Source of the DNA: Sepioteuthis lessoniana
Lineage: Eukaryota > Mollusca > Cephalopoda > Myopsida > Loliginidae
DNA: 64,000 nt
Direction: 5' to 3'
Assembly: GCA_963585895.1 (NCBI GenBank)
Contig: OY757939.1
Span: 32,007,649-32,071,648 of the forward strand
This document shows positions 24,835-29,354 of the stretch, piece by piece (within the stretch, counting starts at the first letter, position 1; each line of letters starts with the position of its first letter). The position numbers and the translations under genes are program-made. Below the pieces are notes generated by a model, which saw only the letters and a list, made by a program, of their open reading frames with translations, searched no databases and was not told the origin of the DNA.

Positions 24835-26647
24835 ATCATGCGACTTTCAGTGACCTTTTACAGCTGGAAATTGTAGGCTTACCCTTGGTCAACTATTTGC
24901 ACAAGTTTGTATCTTTTGTTTAGTGCAACCTTCTAATATTGGACTTATCTTAGCTCAGAAAGTCAAGTATATACAGTAATAAAAAAAAAGTTTTTGTGTG
25001 AATGAAGTGACCAGAGTAAGTGAGAGTACCCACAGAAAACTCTTCTTATAGAAGAGATTGTATATTACACCTAAGGAAGGTTGGAGATGTACTCACTGAA
25101 ACATTGTATACATGAAAATTTTGTTTAATTCAAATTCTTCAAGCAAATTTTATTTTTGTTGTTCCATGAGACTACAAGTGTAATATCTGTGGCAGTATTC
25201 ATCATGGTTTGCTCAGTCTTGGCCATCTCCAAAACAAGATCTATCAGCTTACGGGTTTAGATTGAAACTTTACAAGCTACATCACATGGTATAATGAATA
25301 ACATGCTGGACTGTAGCTTCATAGTAAGCAAGTTTTGAACTATTTAGACTGATACCCTTTGAGAAAGGTATGAGCCCCCAGCTATGATTACTGGTCTTCT
25401 ATAAACATGGTTTTGGCATTAAATAACCCATAAAGGTTGATATGTCATTAAACAAAGAAACCAAACCATCACCTATACAGATACACTTGCATCTACACAC
25501 CTTAATGGTGCATACTTATGTGCATTCAGGCACAGAAGAGCTTATAGTGTTATTTGCACTTTTGTAAGGAAAGACTTAAGTTCTGGTCTCTCCAAAGTGT
25601 TAAGTAAAAACTTTATCATTCAGAATTTAACTCGATGTGGCTTCCACTACTCAACAAGGAACACAGAAAAAAGAAGTTTCATACTATTTTTGTTTGGTTC
25701 GAAAGAAAAAGACCAGAACCAGACTTTCCTTTTGGAGGTGCCTATTAAACAAGTCAGAATGGCATGTGAACAAAAATAGTTATTTGAATGTTAAAGAAAC
25801 TGTGGTGTATAAGTCAACCTTTTAAGTCTGAAAAAAAATCTCGAAAAAATTAAAGATCCACTGGTTGATCATTTTGTCAGGTAAAGATTTGGATTTTAGC
25901 CAAGTTTTGTAGAGATGTTTTCAGTCTTTAAAGTTAACTTATATGTTCCAATTTACAGTAAGTATTTAATAATAGTTAATAATTCTTTGTAAGTTGATTT
26001 CATGTTCTTCTGGGAAGTTTACACAATTGTTTTACTTTATTCAGACAAATATCTTTTTTGTAGATTAAAAATTTCTATGTTGGCACTTGCATGAAAATGT
26101 TTTGTACCCCTACCCCAAGCAATTTTCATTATGGAGGGATTTGTATATTTTCATAAGGTGAAGAGAAGATCATAATTTATAACGGAATTACAAAAATCAA
26201 AAAAAAATTGTTTTATTTTTAAAAATCACTAATTTTAATAAGATTTATTCTTGATTTTTTTTATTTTATTTTAATTAAAGCATTCGCCGTGTGACTGCTG
26301 CCACCGACCCGGATGTTCCAAAACAGAATGTTCAGGTCGTATTTCAGGGCATGAAAAAGGGCCGACATGGTTGTACAAAATCAATGATCCAACCCCGTTC
26401 CCGAGGCAGCAGAGACCTAGAGCCAGATCTCTCACAGGATTTGAGTCGGGTTCGTTCGAATACCATGCCAACCAATCAAGAAAAGCCCAAATTACCAAGA
26501 CCAAGAAGCAGCGATCGAGCAGCGTTACTAGAGAGCCGTCATTCAAGCCAACGAAGCAGCTCTGACCATTCAACTACAGCCAGTACTCAAGGAAGTGTTG
26601 AAAAACTCATACATCACAGCCAAGTTTCAACTACACAACTTTCTTGA
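1973..26647 (+). CDS. C1orf43: C1orf43 / NICE-3 orthologue (six 3' coding exons, 5' end missing)
   Basis: Exons are 1973-2074, 4506-4617, 7077-7133, 9548-9714, 11437-11495 and 26281-26647. All have AG/GT boundaries and compatible phases (0, 1, 1, 0, 2). They give 287 residues here. Residues 1-12 are the end of a membrane helix running into a KRQ motif, as in human C1orf43 (LFIFVKRQ). Next come a basic segment ending PK, a KEIQ/KFEP segment (human KEEID/KYEP), YRMKA at 79-83 (human YRMKALDA), a Y-ENAR helix (human YETAR), then EPEYTKFKENL (human QNEYLRYQEAL). The Ser/Arg-rich tail is longer than the human one, and DVPKQNVQVVF aligns with human EVSPTTIQVTY. In human the family acts in phagocytosis and sits in Golgi and other endomembranes; that role here is inferred by orthology. 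The start codon is outside the recognised sequence. Confidence 0.9.
2241..2911 (+). mobile_element. SINE B copy split by a ~450-bp insertion
   Basis: The tRNA-like head (GTCTCTATGGTATTGTGGC, then a B-box-like GTTCAAACTCC) and first body part occupy 2241-2368. The SINE tail (TGAAATAGTACTTCCACTGT to CATTAAACAAAGAAAC) resumes at about 2819. The intervening sequence does not match SINE B and looks like a later insertion. Comparison copies are 8185-8429 and 17163-17382. Confidence 0.7.
3445..3660. repeat. ~28-30 bp minisatellite (CTCTCCAAGATGCCAATTAAAG-type)
   Basis: About seven imperfect units combine a C/T-rich half (CCCCTCTCTCC) with GATGCCAATTAAAG or GCCAATGAAAG. Units vary in length and sequence. 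It lies in intron 1 of the recognised C1orf43 part, and no function can be read from it. Confidence 0.8.
3826..4425 (+). mobile_element. Composite repeat family C, + copy
   Basis: The copy begins with the family core (ATCTGATGGTGAGGCTACAG, GTGTGGAGTAC, CGTTAGGGCCC). Several 60-70 bp internal units follow, built on TACTTGAAACCATATAACTG and CAAACAAATGATTAATATTA. It ends with AAATAACCCTAGATGGTTTG and ATTAAAATCAATCAATC. A (CA)n(TA)n run occupies its left edge. Confidence 0.75.
4506..4617 (+). CDS. C1orf43: C1orf43 exon with KEIQRRL and KFEPSLL motifs
   Basis: The 112-nt exon (37 codons plus one base) lies between a TTTTTCAG acceptor and a GTAATT donor. It encodes RLQKEIQRRLRHV followed by KFEPSLL, aligning with human DLKEEIDIRLSRV and KYEPQLL. 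An acidic Ser/Glu stretch follows. Confidence 0.9.
4990..5654. repeat. 27-bp satellite array, about 24 units
   Basis: The consensus unit is AATTAAATTTGCACAC followed by TAATTAAATGT, repeated across about 660 bp in C1orf43 intron 2. Variants replace CACAC by CACAG, GTGCTG or CTCAG. Each unit carries two TAATTA-type cores, so the array presents dozens of homeodomain-like AT cores. Whether they are bound is unknown. Confidence 0.95.
5820..6200 (-). other. Unassigned 126-codon open frame, base composition unlike its surroundings
   Basis: A 381-nt ATG-to-stop frame on the - strand lies in an island clearly richer in G+C than the flanking intron. The deduced product has no membrane helix or motif I recognise; it includes TPPQRTAHLVMF and PAPFPVWGVIIT. 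No splice context or neighbouring transposon domain supports a gene. It may be a fragment of an unclassified mobile element. Confidence 0.25.
6391..6800 (+). mobile_element. Composite repeat family C, + copy with head
   Basis: The left part shows the family head (GGCTGGGGTTGTAGAATATG, CTGACTGCATTTCTGCAGAG). The core follows with TGTCCTGGATATGACACCAA, CATCTGATGGTGAAGCTCC and GTTAGAGTTCCGTGGGTCAA. It ends with an (AT)n run and GCATTAAATAACCTACAA. Confidence 0.8.
7077..7133 (+). CDS. C1orf43: C1orf43 exon with YRMKA motif
   Basis: A 57-nt micro-exon lies between CTTTACAG and GTGAGT. It starts and ends in phase 1 and encodes NQKYRMKACDGFSTL, the counterpart of human NYLYRMKALDAIRT. Confidence 0.9.
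7834..7891. repeat. (AT)n(GT)n microsatellite
   Basis: A TATC/TA run passes into ATGTGTGTGTG, in C1orf43 intron 3. Confidence 0.9.
8185..8429 (+). mobile_element. Full-length SINE B with 12-bp target-site duplication
   Basis: The 245-bp element is flanked by perfect CCTTTCTTCTGT copies (8173-8184 and 8430-8441). Its head is tRNA-like: TGGTGTAATGGTTAAAGC fits a pol III A box and GAGTTCGTACTCC a B box. The body reads GTTCACTTTCGGGCAAATAC and CTATGGGTTAAATAGTACC. The 3' end is GGCATTAAATAACC, a short spacer, GTTGATATGCC and an ACAAAGAAACCAAACC tail. It is inserted in or next to the Tc1 remnant that continues at 8442. Confidence 0.92.
8442..8950 (+). pseudogene. Decayed Tc1-type transposase
   Basis: Conceptual translation shows the Tc1 order of motifs: SDKTKLELFG (family SDETKIELFG), an IWRKLNK segment, ESIMLWGGLAASG (family GSVMVWGCFSASG), a LQSILDKELY segment, SPDQNLIENLWAYFKKK with the DxNPIENLW signature, and NLKEVETIAREE. 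Several in-frame stops interrupt it (for example after the PSYN segment and in the CIL* segment). The region holding the middle catalytic Asp is condensed or lost. It is a dead fragment of a DDE transposase, not a functional gene. Confidence 0.88.
9009..9357. mobile_element. 349-bp element with terminal inverted repeats
   Basis: The ends are TGACACAAGGTCAGTTTT and AAAATGACCTTGTGTCA, inverted copies of 17-18 bp with one mismatch. The interior is richer in G+C than the flanks and holds an open frame on the - strand with no recognisable product. Size and ends suit a non-autonomous DNA transposon (MITE). No clear target-site duplication was found, so the superfamily is open. Confidence 0.65.
9548..9714 (+). 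CDS. C1orf43: C1orf43 exon, central conserved region
   Basis: A 167-nt exon lies between TTTTGTAG and GTAAGG. It encodes an acidic start, then VRQYLYRLHTSGILTKVP and a helix ending LLYENARHTPQ. This aligns with human NFRSYLLDLRNTSTPF and LLDGYETARYGTG, the best conserved part of the family. Confidence 0.92.
9954..9983. repeat. (TG)n microsatellite
   Basis: About 15 TG units in C1orf43 intron 4, followed by TATATTTTAG. Confidence 0.95.
10270..10980. other. G+C-richer island of unknown origin in intron 4
   Basis: The first part (10270-10570) has loose internal repetition (CAGTTGGTTAGCAGTGAC, CAGTTTGTTAGCAATGACC) and an exon-like block 10276-10371 with plausible AG and GTGAGA edges. If spliced, that block would shift the C1orf43 frame. 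The second part (10594-10977) is a 127-codon open frame on the - strand with no recognised domain. Both are more likely old mobile-element sequence than exons. Confidence 0.3.
11030..11340 (+). repeat. Interspersed repeat family F, copy 1
   Basis: It shares a colinear order with 41450-41757 and 35745-36010: a GATCTGATTTTT-type start, a GGCACAT motif, AATAAA-containing middle, GGGAGATAACTATTAAATGC, TAATTATAGAATACTTCT and TATGGTTGCC at the end. The copies are strongly diverged. The element type is not identified. Confidence 0.55.
11437..11495 (+). CDS. C1orf43: C1orf43 exon EPEYTKFKENL
   Basis: A 59-nt exon lies between TTTCTTTTAAAG and GTAAGT and ends in phase 2. It encodes SFEEPEYTKFKENLHLIIT, the counterpart of human GQNEYLRYQEALSELAT. 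The next recognised exon is 14.8 kb away. Confidence 0.88.
12112..12895 (+). mobile_element. Composite repeat family C, + copy with ~330-bp insertion
   Basis: The family head (TTGGCTGGATCTGTAGAATA, CTCTGCAGAGG) is at 12112-12181. The core resumes at 12514 with AGTGTCCTGGTATGACAC. The intervening block starts with an A-rich CAAAAAACAAAAAAAACAAA and ends in GAGAAAAATAAAACTTTT. It shows no family C sequence and resembles a separate, unidentified insertion. The tail contains the usual TACTTGAAACCATACAACTG units. Confidence 0.7.
12894..13087. repeat. 39-bp perfect inverted repeat with an extra direct copy
   Basis: The arms 12967-13005 and 13035-13073 are exact reverse complements and enclose 29 bases. 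A further near-identical copy of the right arm and its flank (ATGACACCAAAGAATTTAAT) lies upstream at about 12896-12932, separated by (AT)n. Transcribed in C1orf43 intron 5, the arms would form a 39-bp uninterrupted RNA stem. The origin is unknown. Confidence 0.93.
13255..13490 (+). mobile_element. SINE D copy
   Basis: The order is TTGCATTTCACATTGTGC, GGAAAAGGTATAAATTCA, CCTTCCAGCTATGGGTAAAT, GGGCAGACTGG, GGAAAACTCTGAATTTAAAC. This matches copies at 23500-23765, 24350-24560 and 59030-59310. The head is not visible here. Confidence 0.7.
14821..14970 (-). mobile_element. 5S-rRNA-derived fragment (SINE3-like)
   Basis: The reverse strand reads as decayed 5S rRNA. On the + strand, GTCACCCATCTGAGTACTGA matches the antisense of the conserved 5S motif GTACTTGGATGGGTGACC, and ATTACTTAACCTC matches the antisense of GTTAAGCAACG. 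ACAGTATCTG corresponds to the 5S 3' region. A common extension beyond the 5S end (TTAGTCTGGCACTTA) recurs in the second copy at 18042-18062, which points to a 5S-headed SINE rather than a stray 5S gene. Confidence 0.75.
15027..15368. repeat. Cluster of long (AT)n arrays
   Basis: Four (TA)n tracts are separated by short unique pieces, including a GTGTGTGTG to ATATAT transition near 15137 and an ATTTATATATAAATTTATAA palindrome near 15247. The cluster directly abuts the SINE A insertion at 15369. Confidence 0.95.
15369..15632 (+). mobile_element. SINE A copy
   Basis: The tRNA-like head (CATTGGCCTAGTGGGTAGAG, then GAGTTCAATCCCAGTTCGAG) is followed by ATACCAAAGACTT, TGATACCTCCTTG, CACTCAGTATTATAAGG, GTAAAGTGGAGCAATCC, CTACACCTCGGTGTAGTAGC and GGTTGCCAACTTTACTTTA. 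It is inserted between (AT)n arrays. Confidence 0.9.
15629..15711. repeat. (TA)n arrays after SINE A
   Basis: Two (AT)n tracts, interrupted by TTTAATACAATTATGTATTT, follow the CTTTACTTTA end of the SINE. Confidence 0.9.
15712..16923. other. Intron 5 sequence without recognised features
   Basis: AT-rich unique-looking DNA. Short open frames occur on both strands, but none has splice context or a recognisable product. A C-run followed by A-runs lies near 16531-16560. Confidence 0.5.
16932..17451. mobile_element. hAT-type MITE with 8-bp duplication, carrying a nested SINE
   Basis: The left end CAGTGCTTCTCAAACT is typical of hAT (Charlie-like) termini. The right end AATTTGAATAGCATTG is its imperfect inverted copy (12 of 16). 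The flanks CCCTAGAC (16924-16931) and CCTTAGAC (17452-17459) form an 8-bp target-site duplication with one change, as expected for hAT. Without the SINE at 17163-17382 the element is about 290 bp and has no coding capacity. Confidence 0.82.
17163..17382 (+). mobile_element. SINE B copy with 12-bp target-site duplication
   Basis: ATGTGAAACTGG occurs at 17150-17161 and again at 17383-17394. Between them are the SINE B head (GTCTCT-like ATCTCTATGGTGTAGTGGCC, B box GAGTTCAAACTCC), the body (CCCAGCTATTGGTTAAATAG) and the tail (GAATAACCCATGAAGGTTGA, CATTAAACAAAGAAACC). It lies inside the hAT MITE, so it is the younger insertion. Confidence 0.9.
17950..18145 (-). mobile_element. 5S-rRNA-derived fragment (SINE3-like), second copy
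   Basis: On the + strand, GGTCACTCATCTAAGTACTG and CACTGTTGCTTAAC are antisense to the 5S motifs GTACTTGGATGGGTGACC and GTTAAGCAACG. The part left of the 5S homology (TTAGTCTGCTACTTAAACC) matches the equivalent part of the copy at 14821-14970, so both belong to one family. Confidence 0.75.
18235..18330 (+). mobile_element. tRNA-like SINE remnant
   Basis: GTGAGTTCAATCCTCATGTT resembles a B box and T-arm, preceded by TTAGGTTATTTGGCAATC. No full cloverleaf can be drawn and no terminal CCA was seen, so this is a SINE fragment rather than a tRNA gene. Confidence 0.4.
18340..19555. other. Intron 5 sequence without recognised features
   Basis: AT-rich, with a long T-run near 18640-18660. A good-looking acceptor before 18834 leads only to frames closed within 20-25 codons. 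Confidence 0.45.
19560..20045 (+). mobile_element. Composite repeat family C, + copy with complete 3' end
   Basis: It shows head (CAGTCAGCTGGTGCTGTAG, CTCTGCAGAAGGG), core (ATCTGATGGTGAGGCTCCAG, GGTCCACTCTGGCCCAG, TAGGGTCCTATCTATGGGTC) and tandem units of the GAATTGTTTGAAATAGAACT type. The end is GGCATTAAATAACCTACAAG, GGTTGATATGCC and ATAAAACCCAAACAAAC. Confidence 0.85.
20312..20636 (+). mobile_element. Composite repeat family C, + copy (second 3'-end type)
   Basis: Core motifs are GTGTCCTAGGTATGACACTA, CATCTGATGTTGAGGATC and TAGGGTCTTATCTATGGATC. The end is AAAATAAGCCTAGACAGGTT and ATCACTCAATCAAATT, the alternative 3' end also seen at 1845-1893 and 4375-4425. Confidence 0.8.
20908..21019 (+). 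CDS. Candidate exon: membrane-spanning segment of an unidentified protein nested in C1orf43 intron 5
   Basis: After a strong acceptor (long T-rich tract, TTTTTCCAG) one frame reads WICVVGVALALLIGIFCF, then ASNLFKKLIKQPDSVKTK. This is a textbook membrane helix followed by a positively charged cytosolic stretch. The donor is either AAAAG|GTGTGT at 21020 or, eight bases further, a consensus GTAAGT at 21028. The frame needs a preceding exon ending in phase 1; a small exon-like block at 14155-14188 fits but is unproven. Downstream exons at 21139-21166 (IQSDENVF, stop) and 22393-22465 (EQLTSLIPGLVKIHMLSLC, then four more residues and stop) both fit the phase left by the first donor. The frame cannot be joined to C1orf43 exon 5 directly. 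The protein is not recognised. Confidence 0.45.
21528..21872 (+). mobile_element. Composite repeat family C, + copy
   Basis: It begins at GGGTCCTGGGTATGACACTA, includes CCAATGGTGAGACTC and TCCACTCTGACCTGGAGTGG, and ends at GCATTAAATAACCCATGAAG and GATTGATATACTGTTAAA. The head is absent. Confidence 0.8.
22680..23412 (+). mobile_element. Composite repeat family C, long + copy
   Basis: Head CACCCAGTCAGTGGAGCC and CTACAGAAGGATAAGAGTCC, core GTGTCCTGGGTATGACACTA and GGGTCAAATAAATCTGTTTG, then about six internal units of the TAGGAATACTTGAAACCATA type. The end is AGATAACCCAACAAGGGTTG with ACATGTCGTAAAATCAACCA. Confidence 0.8.
23500..23765 (+). mobile_element. SINE D copy
   Basis: A decayed head is followed by TTGCATTTATTTTGCACTG, CCCTTGGGAAAAGCATGAAT, CCTTCCCAGCTATAG, GCCTCTCTGGCCTTGG and CAAACTTCTGGCAATG. 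The order matches the copies at 24350 and 59030. Confidence 0.65.
23905..24090 (-). mobile_element. Composite repeat family C, - fragment
   Basis: The reversed 3' end (CCAACCCTTATGGGGTTATT) is followed by inverted internal units of the ATGATTTCAAGTAAC and GCTTCAAGTAACTATTCTT type. SINE B at 24091 interrupts or ends it. Confidence 0.65.
24091..24326 (+). mobile_element. SINE B copy
   Basis: The order is AGGGAGTCTGTGATGTAGTG, B-box-like ATTTGAATTCCAGTC, TATGTTCACTTTCAAGC, CTATGGGTTAAATAGTACCC, TGCATTAAATAATCCAC and CATTAAACAAAGAGATC. No clear target-site duplication was found. Confidence 0.82.
24350..24560 (+). mobile_element. SINE D copy
   Basis: TATTTGCATTTCACTTTGTG, AAGGCATAAATCCATTTG, TATGGGTAAATAGTAGGGCA, TACCTTGGTAAGGCAACTAG and AAAACTCTGAATTCCAACC match the other SINE D copies. 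Confidence 0.7.
24790..24832. repeat. (AT)n microsatellite
   Basis: About 20 AT units followed by GTGTGTATC. Confidence 0.95.
25270..25470 (+). mobile_element. SINE B copy, degenerate head
   Basis: CATGGTATAATGAATAACATG and CTGGACTGTAGCTTC represent the head, then CCCTTTGAGAAAGGTATGAG. The tail is GGCATTAAATAACCCATAAA, GGTTGATATGTC and ATTAAACAAAGAAACC. The middle of the body is shortened. Confidence 0.75.
26281..26647 (+). CDS. C1orf43: C1orf43 terminal coding exon
   Basis: After a TTTTAATTAAAG acceptor the phase-compatible frame runs 121 codons to TGA at 26645-26647. It starts IRRVTAATDPDVPKQNVQVV and becomes a long Ser/Arg/Gln-rich, probably disordered tail. The opening aligns with human VKARIGSSQ and EVSPTTIQV. 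The tail is longer than the human one. A second + frame is also open, from the exon start to a TGA at 26563-26565. Confidence 0.87.
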
Positions 26648-26671
26648 ATTCTTTTTAATTTTGTGCTTTCT

Positions 26672-26704
<33 letters not shown>

Positions 26705-26945
26705 ATACAAATTTTTAGTAAAGCACACACACACACACAAAAAAAGTTTCATTTTTAGCCTCCTTAAAAATTTCTTTCATCCAACTTTCAACTTTTGTCC
26801 ATTTAATTGAATTCTGATTGCAAACTTCTGACAACACTTCTCTGGTGAAGATTTTAAGGAGACTAAAAATGAAACCAATTTTTTTGTGCTGTACTGTAAA
26901 TAAATTTAAAAAAAAACTGTAAATAAATTGTTTATCCATTTTATT
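26648..26945 (+). promoter_or_regulatory. C1orf43 3' UTR with poly(A) signals and an internal inverted repeat
   Basis: After the stop the sequence has an A-run (26674-26703) and a (CA)n tract. Two AATAAA hexamers follow, at 26899-26904 and 26922-26927, so cleavage is expected just downstream. An imperfect inverted repeat pairs 26746-26774 with 26847-26876 (TTTCATTTTTAGCCTCC against GGAGACTAAAAATGAAA), enclosing about 72 bases. In mRNA it would form a stem of nearly 30 bp. Confidence 0.75.
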
Positions 26946-26949
26946 TGAG

Positions 26950-29190
26950 TCTTTTTCTTTTTTTTTAAACTTTCTAACTTAAGGAATTTTTAAGATCCTA
27001 AATTTACTATTATTTTGTTTTCTGATGAAAAACCCAAAATGCTGTCAGTATGGATTCTTTTGTCCTTATCAACCATCACACTTTGTAAGTCCTTTAGATG
27101 GCAGCCAATGTTTCTACAGAACTGTTTAATGTAAATTTTTGCTCATCAGCCAACACTGGTGTGCCCATCTGTGAGAGAACGTTGATGATAGATGGGAAGT
27201 AAGTGGCCGTATAGCTGCTGTCATTTGTTGAAAGTATGGAGCATCCTTGTGTGGTTCCCATCTATCTTTTTCGCCAAATGATAGTTAGTCCAAATGGTGT
27301 AATTATACGATAGTACTGACAAAGCTGTAGCTTGAAAGAATTCCTGTTTTATTTTATTAGAGATCAGAAGTGAGACCAAATAATGATAAAACAAATATTT
27401 TTAGACATGTACATTTAATTCCATAATCAAGATTTACAAGATAAAAATGGAGCAATTATGTGACATTCTGGTAAAAACTGTCACTTGTAATAAAAAGTAA
27501 CTTGTGTACATGAATATAAAAGTTTCACCTATTCAATACACATAAAAAAAAAACTCCCAAAGATGTGGAGTGTTTACATGCAAACAGGTGGAGTACATAG
27601 CCAACTACCTTCTCCCATGAATACAACGAAAATGATCTTTTTTTTAATTTAAAAAAAAGGGGGGGGTGAATGAATGTTATTATGAGGCAAGTACATAGAA
27701 AAATAGATAATTAATGCTATGTTATATTTGCATCCTAATCTTACAAGAAATGATGTAAAAAAAAAAAAAAAAAGATAGTGAATAATGATAATTCTAAAAT
27801 TCTTCATTGAAATATTTAAGGAAAAAAAAAAAAAAAAAAAGGGTACAAGATTCCAATGTAAATAACTTAGTAAAAAGCTTATCTGTTTAATTCTTTGAAC
27901 CCTGCATATCTTGTATAAACTAAGTTCAAGGCCAGAAATAAGGTACTCAGTGAGAATCAAACTCCTGAGTAATGGTTTGCCTATGTAACCCTATATAGGT
28001 GGCTAAAAATCAATTGCAACAAAAATGCTTTTTGCCATCAATATTTAATTACCTCCTGGTGGGGAGGAGTAAGCAATACACAGGCAATTTAGAATAAGCA
28101 TGGAGAAAAGTTGCTGGGTCCTATCGACCAGTATCAAGAAGGCATCAGATGACTCCAATTCTCTTTGGTGCTGTCAAATGGTAGGGTGGGGTGGAGAATG
28201 TTGCTTTTTTGTCACAGCCAAAGTACATACAGACAAATAGATGATCCGAATTGTGTTACACCAGCTGCTGAGGTTCTCCAATTTGAACATGTTATTTTGA
28301 AAGAGAAATTATAATTACTTATAGTTTTTATAGTGATGGAGTGGGAGAGAACAGTCAGGTCCATGAATGTTTGAATGATAAGTAAATTGGAAATGAGAAA
28401 CTATTAAGCAGGATGACAATACTAATGCTGCAATAAAGAGCATTTGTTATTTTAATTCTAACCTTGAGGAGGGGAAAAAAAAAAGATTAATTAATAAATG
28501 AACAATTTTTAACTAATATTTTCTTTCATCTTTAATTTCTACCATTAAGATAATTTTTTTTTTTTCAACTCAGAACTCACTCAGTCATCAATTTTACAAC
28601 AGTAGGGGACAGAAAATTGGAAATAAGACCAATACAGAGATTGAAGCTTTAAGGTTTTAAAATTCAATAGAAAATGTGAATTGATGAGCAACTTATATAA
28701 TAAAGACCGATTTTTGGAAGGTAAAAAAAAGGGCATGTACTAAGTCTCAATACTTTCTGAATAATACTTTTTGACTAAACTTTAGTTTGTGCAAGTCCAA
28801 CACCCTCCGTATTCACTAAAACTAACTGAACATAACTTTCTTGTTTCCTAAATTGAACATTCATCTCAAGAGATGGAGGACATTAAAAGAAATACAATAA
28901 GATGACATCAAAAGAGGAATTTCAAAAAGGTGAGAACTCATTGCAATTATTGAATGCCAAATGGACTATTTTGAAGAAAATTAACCACTCTTTCATTGTT
29001 CATTTTTATCAAGGAAAATATGACCTTTTTTTGAAGATGCTTTGTAGATGTGTTTTGCATAGTTTGAAACTAGACTCCTTTTTAACAGATGAACAAAATG
29101 GTTCTTATCACAGTCTTATGGGCTGATAAATTTTCTTTTAAAATTAGCACAAGGCATATTGCAATATTTGAATTACTGACAAATAATAGA
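26950..29190. other. Intergenic sequence downstream of C1orf43
   Basis: No exon, transposase or repeat family could be assigned. Several A-runs occur (27760, 27823, 28472). An alternative longer 3' UTR of C1orf43 cannot be excluded. Confidence 0.45.
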
Positions 29191-29194
29191 TATA

Positions 29195-29350
29195 AGAAAA
29201 TGAACTAGCATTGGTGGGATTTGAACACACATCTCCTTTTACTTAAATGCACTAGCTGCTTGACCAACCAAACTGTAAAAAACCAGTGACTGGCAGAAGC
29301 TGAAATCAAACCCATGAAGCCATTCCTTATTCTATTTCTGGGCGTTGTGC
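29195..29350 (-). mobile_element. tRNA-headed SINE remnant, family E
   Basis: GGTGGGATTTGAACACAC is the antisense of a B box (GTTCAAATCCC). The AAATGCACTAGCTGCTTGACC that follows is A-box-like on the reverse strand. A related fragment lies at 57000-57210. Confidence 0.5.
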
Positions 29351-29354
29351 ATGT

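Noticed and set aside
25597..25825. Two overlapping 60-codon frames on the + strand
   Set aside because: Both lack splice context and any recognisable motif; overlapping frames in slightly G+C-richer intron.
26715..26939. 74-codon frame antisense to the C1orf43 3' UTR
   Set aside because: Created by low-complexity 3' UTR sequence, with no supporting signal.
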